A DNA stretch of 64,000 nucleotides from Diaporthe sp. PMI_573 (taxonomy: Eukaryota > Ascomycota > Sordariomycetes > Diaporthales > Diaporthaceae), in assembly GCA_021399435.1 (NCBI GenBank), contig JAJTUP010000095.1:165540-229539 (forward strand), written 5' to 3'. Both the position numbers and the translations under genes were made by a program. Below, one piece after another: positions 56,840-64,000 of the stretch (positions are counted from its first letter, which is position 1; every line of letters begins with the position of its first letter). Under the pieces are notes generated by a model. That model ran no database searches. It was not told the DNA's origin and was given only the letters and a program-made list of their open reading frames with translations.

Positions 56840-57470
56840 TTAAGCTCTGAGATTTCTCACCCCCAAAATCCTGATTACCCGATTCGGAAGCGCAACTGCA
56901 CCTCCTGTTGGTCCGGATTAACCCCATCCGGGTCCCTCTAATGGTCCGAATCCTCCCACTCTCATTTGGCACATGTGGTCCTAATCCTCCCACTCTCATT
57001 TGGCACATGTGGATGAACCCTCCCCCCCCCCGATATCAAGTGCAAAGAAGCCTTCATTGGCTGGGATTTTTCTGTTCAGAATCACGTGGGATTCACGTGA
57101 GCTTCAATTTATAATAAAATGTCGTTGCTCTTGTCGTTGCTCTTGTCGTTGCTCTTGTCGTTGCTCTTGTCGTTGCTCTTGTCGTTGCTCTTGTCGTTGC
57201 TCTTGTCGTTGCTCTTGTCGTTGCTCTTGTCGTTGCTCTTGTCGTTTGCATTTTGTGATATTCCTGTTTCTGCTTGAGTTAGGTGAAATCTATTGCATTA
57301 GATCAGATTTTTAATATATAATATATATAACGTTATAGGAAACAGTGGATTGATTTTTCTCGAAATCTCATTATTGATCTCCTTCATCCCTTGATACCTG
57401 GTAGCCACTTGGCGGAGATGTTGGGTCTTTGGTGGATGTCTGGTGCTGAGAACCCCGCTTCAGACGTCAT
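56840..57470. other. Spacer with a 12-bp minisatellite
   Basis: No gene. It holds the 12-bp repeat array and an AT-rich TAATATATAATATATATAA stretch near 57313-57331. Confidence 0.6.
57121..57246 (+). repeat. 12-bp tandem repeat (GTCGTTGCTCTT)10.5
   Basis: Ten and a half perfect copies. The array is open in all plus-strand frames but shows no sign of being coding. Confidence 0.97.
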
Positions 57471-57475
57471 CATCG

Positions 57476-57891
57476 TCATGGAACGCGAACCGGACGTTCC
57501 GGGCGGGGGACATCATCGTCCCCTGCGGAATCTATCAATACATACATTTCCTGTGGTATTTTATTCCCGACTATATCCTCCACACGCGCCTTTCACAGCA
57601 ATAATACCATCCAGCGATTTGCACCGCGATAGCTGCACATACAGGCTATATGGATCGCACTTTCGTGGCTCGAGTTGTCCAGTCTTGGTATTCAGCTTTG
57701 TCCCGGTTCCTCGCAGCTCCAGCGCAATCTGGAGGAGGGTTTCTTTCGCCTTGGATTTTGTAATCGGTGCATGCGAATGCCGCAGTGCAGGGAAGTCCTC
57801 GGCGGCTCACATTATGCCTCTGCCAAGGCCTCTTCTTGACCCTCTTCTTCTTTTCGATTGGTATTTGGGCACCCGTTGGAGTAGTGGCCAA
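57476..57891 (-). pseudogene. Helitron/PIF1-type helicase C-terminal fragment
   Basis: Minus-strand frames read RPWQRHNVSRRGLPCTAAFA then CTDYKIQG. After a one-base shift they continue as LLQIALELRGTGT and KCDPYSLYVQLSRCKSLDGI. After another shift comes VGNKIPQEM. This order is the C-terminus of PIF1-like helicases of fungal Helitrons (motif VI region with YVQLSRC). The two shifts and missing Rep and helicase core show that it is dead. Helitrons replicate by rolling circle. It lies between copies of the 480-aa-protein repeat family. Confidence 0.7.
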
Positions 57892-57949
57892 GCGGAAGTC
57901 GAAGTGCAGCTTTAGTTGACGTCTATCTAATCGATTTTTAGTGCCGCCA

Positions 57950-59025
57950 AGGATCGGTCGTGGTTTGGCGCCGACTACACACCTCTAAACTCCACGGTCG
58001 GCCACTTGACGGGAGGGATTCAAACGCCGGTTGTGGGGATTGGCACGGTCGGACTTCCGGTCAAACGAAGTCCGAGGGCGACTGGTCCGCGACCCCGTGG
58101 CATCCTATGACTGCGCAATGTCCTTCACATCCCCACAGGCATCTGTAATGTCATTGGAAGTCCGATTCTAGACGAATACGATATCCATACGGGATCTACT
58201 GCGCAAAACACAAAAGGCACCATCATCGATAAACAGGGTAGGACCGTTGCCTACTTTGACCCCCACGGCAAATTCTTCCAGGTGAGGTTGAGCGGCCCAC
58301 CGGTTGGGCCTCGGGTTGGCCCTACGCCCTTTGATCCGTCGGCAATGTACTGGATGAACGTGCGATGGGCCGACAGTGAGCGGGAGAAATGGGAGGCATC
58401 GCGTGCCGGCCAAGACCTGCAGCCGGCGGAGGTAGTCCCACTTTCTGTTGAAATGACAAGATTCAAGTTGCTTAATTCATCCTGAATGTACAGTAGGGGG
58501 ACCACTCTTTATGTACAGTTATGATCTCTTGTAGAATGTTCCTCCTTCTTCCACACCTTGCTACCGACTTGGTCGCCTCACACTTGTGATTTCTAATACT
58601 TTCGATCGAGGAAATGTAGTGGCTCAAGAAACAATGGGGCAGCGAATTCAGGTTTCTAGCGAGCGACGGTCTCAATATTAACAAGAAAGAGGATCGCGAA
58701 GAGGGTCGTAGTATCCTCCGGGCCATCCTGGCCGGCAGTCACAGCGACGACAGCGACGATAGCGACGATAGCGACGATAGCGACGACAGCGACGACAGTG
58801 ATATCAGTCAGGACTACCCTAACGATGACCGCCCAGAAGGGCAGCTAGCTAACGAGTATTTTAACGCCGACGAACTCAAGTTCATCAAGAAGCATTACGG
58901 TGACATCGCTAACATTCATGTCCAGCTTTGGGCTGAAATTCTACAAGACCGAAGACTGCGAAGAGGCCAAGTATATTGTTAGTAGCATGATGCATCCCGA
59001 TAACGACGACTATGTATCCGATTAG
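57950..59025 (+). pseudogene. Pol beta-barrel (BBD)-type fungal gene, broken
   Basis: Pieces in order are: SWFGADYTPLNSTVGHLTGG, VVGIGTVGLPVKRSPRATGP, RLRNVLHIPTGICNVIGSPI, KQGRTVAYFDPHGKFFQVRL and SGPPVGPRVGPTPFDPS. These match a fungal family derived from the protease-like barrel of Copia Pol. After about 180 bp of unrelated or frameshifted sequence, WLKKQWGSEFRFLASDGLNI follows an in-frame TAG. Then come an (SDD)n tract and, after a shift near 58915, FGLKFYKTEDCEEAKYIVSS. Intact members are common single-ORF fungal genes of unknown role; this copy has at least three lesions. Confidence 0.65.
58740..58800 (+). repeat. AGCGACGAY tandem tract (Ser-Asp repeats)
   Basis: About seven copies of a 9-bp AGCGACGAC/T unit, read as SDDSDD inside the broken Pol-BBD-type gene. 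Confidence 0.8.
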
Positions 59026-59324
59026 GGAGTGAAGGAAGAGTTCCAGCAAGAAGCCGGTTGGCTTAATAAGTTGGTATATGTCAGACTGTCGGCAATAGGC
59101 GAGGGCTAAGGGGGAACCCCAGGTCCAGCAGAGGCTAGAGCAACTAAGCGAAGAGACGACCCGGGGCTGCTGGGCAGATAAGTCGTGGGGGTGGCTAGGA
59201 AGAATATTAAGAGCGTGGATATGCATTTTAACTGTGATGTAGGTGGCAGGGCACCATTAATCATCCCCCCTTTCCCCTTTTCCTCTTCCTATTCTTAGCT
59301 GAACCTAAATAAAGTAAAGAGTAA

Positions 59325-60189
59325 GATGCTTTTTGCTTTCCCCATGTGCTGACATTTTGCCCAATCCTTTGTACTTATGGAAAAAGCAAATCTGTTTACC
59401 GTTAATTGATCAATTCAATTGTGCGAGTATCCACATCGGCAGCGACAGTTGCTCTTGGCTGAAAATGTTAGATGGAGATCGGCGATGCTGCATCCTCTCT
59501 GAGCAACGAAATACAATATCTTTACCGAGTGGTATCAATCTTCGCATTGTATATACGATATCATTTAATCGATCATAAATATCAGATGTGTCTCTTCTCT
59601 GTTCTGTACATTTTGCATGCCAATCTTGCAGGCTTATCTTACAATTGCTCTCCCTCTCTCTCTCACACACAGAGTAGTAATCTTAACTGCTCTCCCATTT
59701 TTTATTGAAACATTTGCTGGTTCAATATATCATGTCTTCATTAACTTCTACCTCAACTTCTACCTCAACTTCAGCTTCTTATAACTACTCAAATTGACAA
59801 TCTTTCCCTCTTTGTATTGTGATCTCTGCTAGTCTCAGTCCCCTGATCCCTGTCTCAATTATGACCCTCACTCTATTGGCTAGGTCTCTTAGTTCCGCAT
59901 TAAGCTCTTCAAATCGTGCCACTCAAAATGGCGTCAGCTCCTCAAAGCCTGCTGCATAGTCTTATTGGCTACGCAAAAGCAAAGGTAGCACACACACGTC
60001 CTATTGGCCAAGTCTCTTCATCCACCCACCCAGAGCCGACCACTTAAAACCGCGCCCTCTTCTCAACACGTGCAGCAACCCACAAGCTTTGTACCGAAAG
60101 GCTACTCAGCGCAAGGGAGCCGCCAACTTGCCCACCACGCCCAGCTTCCAACTTCCAACTTCCCCCGGCGGACGTGCGCCTTCCCCTGT
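59325..60189 (+). mobile_element. Internally deleted copy 3 of the repeat family
   Basis: This copy has the same orientation as copy 1. It matches the 5' region through the ATG and first Ser/Thr codons (to about 59765), then jumps to the 3' UTR (CTCAAATTGACAATCTTTCCC) and runs to the common CGCCTTCCCCTGT terminus at 60189. About 1.65 kb including both exons is deleted. Divergence from copy 1 is greater than between the two arms. Its flanks are unrelated to those of the other copies. Confidence 0.8.
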
Positions 60190-60842
60190 TTGCTAGAGAA
60201 GGTATGCCCACCTTGCTCATCACCATGGTCGCTACCAATTCCCTGCCATGATTTGACCAGCAGCAGCCAATCCTGTTCGATGTTCGGGGTGACGAGCCAA
60301 TGATGACACGAGGCACCCCTCAAGGCAGTTTTCTACTTTTCTACAGGGGAAGGCGCACGTCCGCCGGGGGACGTTGGAAGTTGGAAGTTGGAAGCTGGGC
60401 GTAGTGGGCAAGTTGGCGGCTCCCTTGCGCTGAGTAGCCTTTCGGTACAAAGCTTGTGGATTGCTTTAAGTGGTCGGCTCTGGGTGGGTGGATGGTGAGA
60501 CTTGGCCAATAGGGCGTGTGTGTGTGTTACCTTTATTTTGCGTAGCCAATAAAACGTATGCACCAGGCTTTGAGGAGAAGGCACCATTTTGAGTGGCACG
60601 ATTTGAAGAGCTTAATGCGGAACGAGGGTCAATAATTGAGACAAGGATCAGGGGACTGAGACTAGCAGAGATCAATCAGAAGCTGCCATGCCAAGATGTG
60701 CTGGTGTTGAGACCATTGGACTTTTATCACTCGCACTGGTGTTGAAACCGCACGCTTATTTCTCCCACATATCAATCTATAAGTTTTCCAAACCCAATAC
60801 AACAACCCCAAAATACCACACACTATCACTATACTCTGCTAG

Positions 60843-62354
60843 TTAAAGTGTCTTTGTCGGATGCCTCTTGTTCCTGCCACCTGGTTCGGTAGTTGATGAC
60901 CTCATATTAGGACGAAGGGAGGATCGGAGTGTGGCAGATATGTTAGGTGATCGAGAGTCCTCGTTTTCCTTCGCTTCACCTTCTTCATGGTTATCATTTT
61001 CATCAGAGTCTACGGACGTTAAAGGGGAGACCGGCGACCCTGCAATGATTGGAGATGTTGCGGTAGTTACAGTAGACCCCCTGAGTCTCTTGGGGGCCGG
61101 GTTGTTCGAACTTGACTGAGACAATGGAGATGAGGAGATTGCGGGCCTTTTGTTCTGAGATGGAGTAACGGGTTGTTGGGATGGACCTCCCTGCGGCGAT
61201 TGTGATGATTGTGACCGTGATTGTTGCACCTGTGAAGATTTCTTGGAGGGAGACTTGAACATAGACCTCGCTGCTGCGAAGCCGCCAGCTTGGGATGGGC
61301 CAGGTTCGGTTTTGGAGGGGGGGAATGTGTTAGCGGCAGGTGCAGGTGGCGTGCTCTTGTCCGGAAAGGTCCAAGAGTCGGGAACGACAATGAAAACATA
61401 GTCCTTCTCATCAACTGTAGGGGCAGCTACCATAAGACTATGGTCAAGCAGGCCAACAATCTTGCCGACGCAGTTGAAGGGAACACCTGGAACAAACTGT
61501 GTATCTTTCCTATCTGCCATCTTCTTGCAGAGGAGAGAGAATGGCAAAGCGCGAATAGGAAAGAGAATAAAAACTTGAAAGGGGTGGAAGCCTTTGAAAG
61601 GGCTCTTTGATGGCTGACCCGGCGTGATGTAGGTACAGCACTGGATAAATGCACAGCATCTCAGCTGCGCATCATCCAACAGCGGGACAGAGTCCTTTAC
61701 CAAGTGGGTTTGACCTGTCCCGAGAACCTGCCCCGTCAAAGAAACAACCGGTTGGATAAGTGGAAAGCCCTCACCATTGCAAAGAGTTCGTGGGTCAATG
61801 CTGATAGTTACATTAGTGGCAAGCGCGATAGTCGAACTCGAGCTAAGGGGAAATGATAAGTCTGCTTACGCTTGGTATCCAAAGTCGCGTATGAGAACAA
61901 CTGGAACCTTGTACACTTCGCCGTCACCATCTTCATCGCTGAAAACATCAGGCTCCCGTAGCACCCACTCCAGTGCGTAGGGGTGTACTTTGCCAGTGAA
62001 ATGGAACCACTGATTCTGCCACTCCGATTCAACAATCTGCTGGTTATAGACGGAGAGGTTGAGACTAAAGTAGATCGGCAGTGGATCAGGGGATCGGGAC
62101 CCTTCAGGGCGCAGCACAGAATATTCAGGCAGTGTCATATAGGGAGGGGGTGGAAGAAAAACCCTGCCGAGAGCTTCAACATTAAGGCTCTTTATATGTT
62201 GTTCATCTGATGTAGGAAACCGCGTTGGGGTATCCAGCTGACCAAAAAAGAACATGGTCATATCACTACCAAGGTTTTTCGGAGAGTCATGAGGCATGCG
62301 CGGAGGGGGATGGCCGCTAAGAGTGGAAGTTGAGGTAGAAGTTGATGAAGACAT
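60843..62354 (-). CDS. 480-aa protein of unknown function, copy 2
   Basis: The model is complement(join(60843..61800,61870..62354)), the exact mirror of copy 1, with the same intron and ends. Differences I can see are Val to Phe in the AANT(V/F)PPS stretch, Ala to Ser in AIS(A/S)SPLS and Val to Leu in RSS(V/L)RPN; all lie in the disordered tail. The folded part is unchanged. Both copies are intact, which suggests either a very recent duplication, gene conversion between arms, or selection. Function unknown. Confidence 0.8.
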
Positions 62355-62999
62355 GATATATTGAACTAGCAAATGTTTCGATAAAAAATGGGAGAGCAGT
62401 TAAGATTACGACTCTGTATGTGAGAGACAGAGCAATAGTAAGATAAGCCTGCAAGATTGGCATGCAAATGTACAAAACAAAGAAGAAACACATCTGATAT
62501 TTATGATCGATTAAATGATACCGGTATAGTATATACAATGCGAAGATTGATAACGCTTGGTAAAGATACTGTATTTTGTTGCGCAGAGAGGATGTGGGAT
62601 CGCCGATCTCCATCCCACATTTTCAGCCAAGAGCTACTATCCCTGCCGATGTGGATACTTGCACAATTGAATTGATCAATTAAGATAGATGGTGAACAGA
62701 TCTGCTTTTTCCATGAGTACAAAGGATTGGCCAAAACGTCAGCACATGTCGCCGATCGCAGTAAAGCATCTTGAGGTAAGAACCTTGATCCCTGCCAAGT
62801 GGATACTTGCACAGCGGAATTGATCAATCAACGTAGCTGTTGAATAGAAGTGCTTCTTCCACGATTACAAAGAATTGACTAAGATATTAATACATGAAAA
62901 AAAAGAAAAAAAAAAACAAGTATGAGAGCTGGGCAGTATATGATAGGTAGATGAAATAACGTGGTGTGTATTATATCAATCACATAAGTGCCCATCGAT

Positions 63000-63680
63000 G
63001 TTACCATTACAACCAAAGAGGGTGAAGGGATATTTTGATCTATTGGTATATCAATACTGCAGCGGCCATATGAATAAGAGGGTGGAGGAGTATGATGCCG
63101 TATTGGTCTACCGGTGTAATGGCATTCCGACTAGGTAATGGGATGAATAATCAAGCCCGATATTATTAATGTTATAAGAATAAGAGGGTAGAGGAGTATG
63201 ATGCTCTACTAGTATATCGGTGTGACGATGCCCCGAGTAGATGGTGGGATGAATAATCAAGCCCGACGTTGAGTATCATGAAGATAAGAGGGTGGATGAG
63301 TATGAATGCTCTATTGGTATACCGGTGCGATGATGCTCCGAGTAGACGATTCGATGAATAATCAAGTCCGGTATTGTTACCCATTAAAGAAACAAGAGGG
63401 TGGAGGAGTATGCTGCTCTATTGGTTTGCTAATCTAGTGATATTCGGAGGTGATAATATGATGAATGATCAGCTCCGATGTTGCCACCCATGACAAAAAC
63501 CAGAGGGTGGAGGAGTATGATGTCTACTGTACCGGTGTGACGATGCTCCAAGTAGATGATGGGATGAATAATCAGCCCGAAGTTAAGTACCACGAAAGTA
63601 AGAGGGTGGAGGAATATGATCCTCTATTGGTATACCGTGTGATGATGCTCCGCGTAGATGATGGATGAATAATCAAGTCT
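63000..63680. repeat. Roughly 105-bp minisatellite, right arm
   Basis: Mirror of the array at 53190-53880, with a few unit-internal indels (for example a shortened CTACTGTACCGG unit near 63520). Confidence 0.8.
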
Positions 63681-64000
63681 GATATTGGGATGAAATTGGA
63701 AGAGTAAAGAAGACCATGGTGGGATAGACCTATCATTTATTGTAAGTGGGTCAAGACAATGACGATAGGACCATATTATCATATAATTTGATGGGTATAA
63801 TAGAGATAAGATGACGTGGGAGTATCGGATAGAATCGGATCAAGAGCAGAGTAGGACTGGTTGGCCGGGTTTGGTGTGGGAGAATCGAAATCTGCCCCAG
63901 AATGTACCGATTACCTTTATCGTTCATATTTATAATACTATTTGGCTTAATACACATGATTACACACCCTAAGAATATTCGTACATACACTGTCTTGTAA

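Larger units (their letters stand above)
60343..64000 (-). repeat. Right arm of the inverted duplication
   Basis: Reverse complement of 52865-56817. It lacks the solo LTR, has about 38 extra bases near 62690 that match copy 3, and runs to the last base of the window, opposite the first codons of the FunK1-type gene. The duplication therefore probably continues beyond the window. Confidence 0.95.

Noticed and set aside
57121..57246. Cys/Arg/Ser repeat protein (RCSC)n from the 12-bp array
   Set aside because: The array is open in every plus-strand frame simply because of its composition, and flanking codons show no gene.
61290..61610. 106-codon plus ORF opposite copy 2 of the 480-aa gene, mirrored at 55433-55753
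   Set aside because: Conserved only because the arms are duplicated; it is the antisense of a better-supported exon.

Overview
The window reads as nuclear DNA of a filamentous ascomycete (Pezizomycotina, probably a Sordariomycete). The reasons are short 50-85 bp GT-AG introns, a Neurospora QDE-2-type Argonaute, a FunK1-type kinase relative, a Tad1-clade LINE, and fungal hAT, pogo, MULE, Gypsy and Helitron-like sequences. It looks like an accessory, transposon-rich compartment: intact genes are few and are separated by truncated genes, nested elements and long stretches with no recognisable content. Gene names rest on reading the translations by eye; no database search was possible.

Layout. 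0-2.6 kb: a 1.17-kb non-autonomous hAT element with a perfect 8-bp target duplication splits a coiled-coil ORF; a MULE end fragment follows. 4.7-14.2 kb: two Tad1-like LINE 3' ends in opposite orientation flank an 899-aa sirtuin fused to AT-hook-like and Ulp1-like regions, a truncated FHA/kinase-like gene and an esterase fragment. 14.6-19 kb: decayed fragments (CAX antiporter, GTPase, NLR-type esterase) around a 456-aa PD-(D/E)XK-like gene. 19.3-25.1 kb: an apparently intact 760-aa hAT transposase gene, two hAT remnants and a four-TM membrane protein. 26-29.4 kb: a complete two-exon Argonaute gene, the clearest core-function gene. 31-40 kb: a truncated Gypsy element inside pogo debris, a bacterial-type domain fragment, a MADS-like small protein, a three-exon C2H2 factor and a CCHC-ended pogo remnant.

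40.4-43.4 kb: a long-terminal-inverted-repeat element carries a complete three-exon IFI6/IFI27 (ISG12)-family gene, and a 925-bp MULE derivative is nested in its right repeat. 43.4-52.9 kb: gene fragments, including two related fragments and a multiply broken FunK1 gene. 52.9-64 kb: a large inverted duplication. Each arm holds a roughly 105-bp satellite and a near-identical two-exon gene for a 480-aa protein of unknown function. A third, internally deleted copy lies in the spacer, so these copies behave as a mobile family. The spacer also holds a Helitron-type helicase C-terminus and a broken Pol-beta-barrel gene. A solo LTR interrupts only the left arm. The right arm runs to the last base and probably continues outside the window.

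The most unusual items are the Sir2/Ulp1-like fusion, whose nucleophile position appears to be Ser rather than Cys; the ISG12-family gene inside a TIR element; and the three-copy family encoding the unknown 480-aa protein. Gene models with introns were built by joining exons at GT-AG sites that keep the frame.
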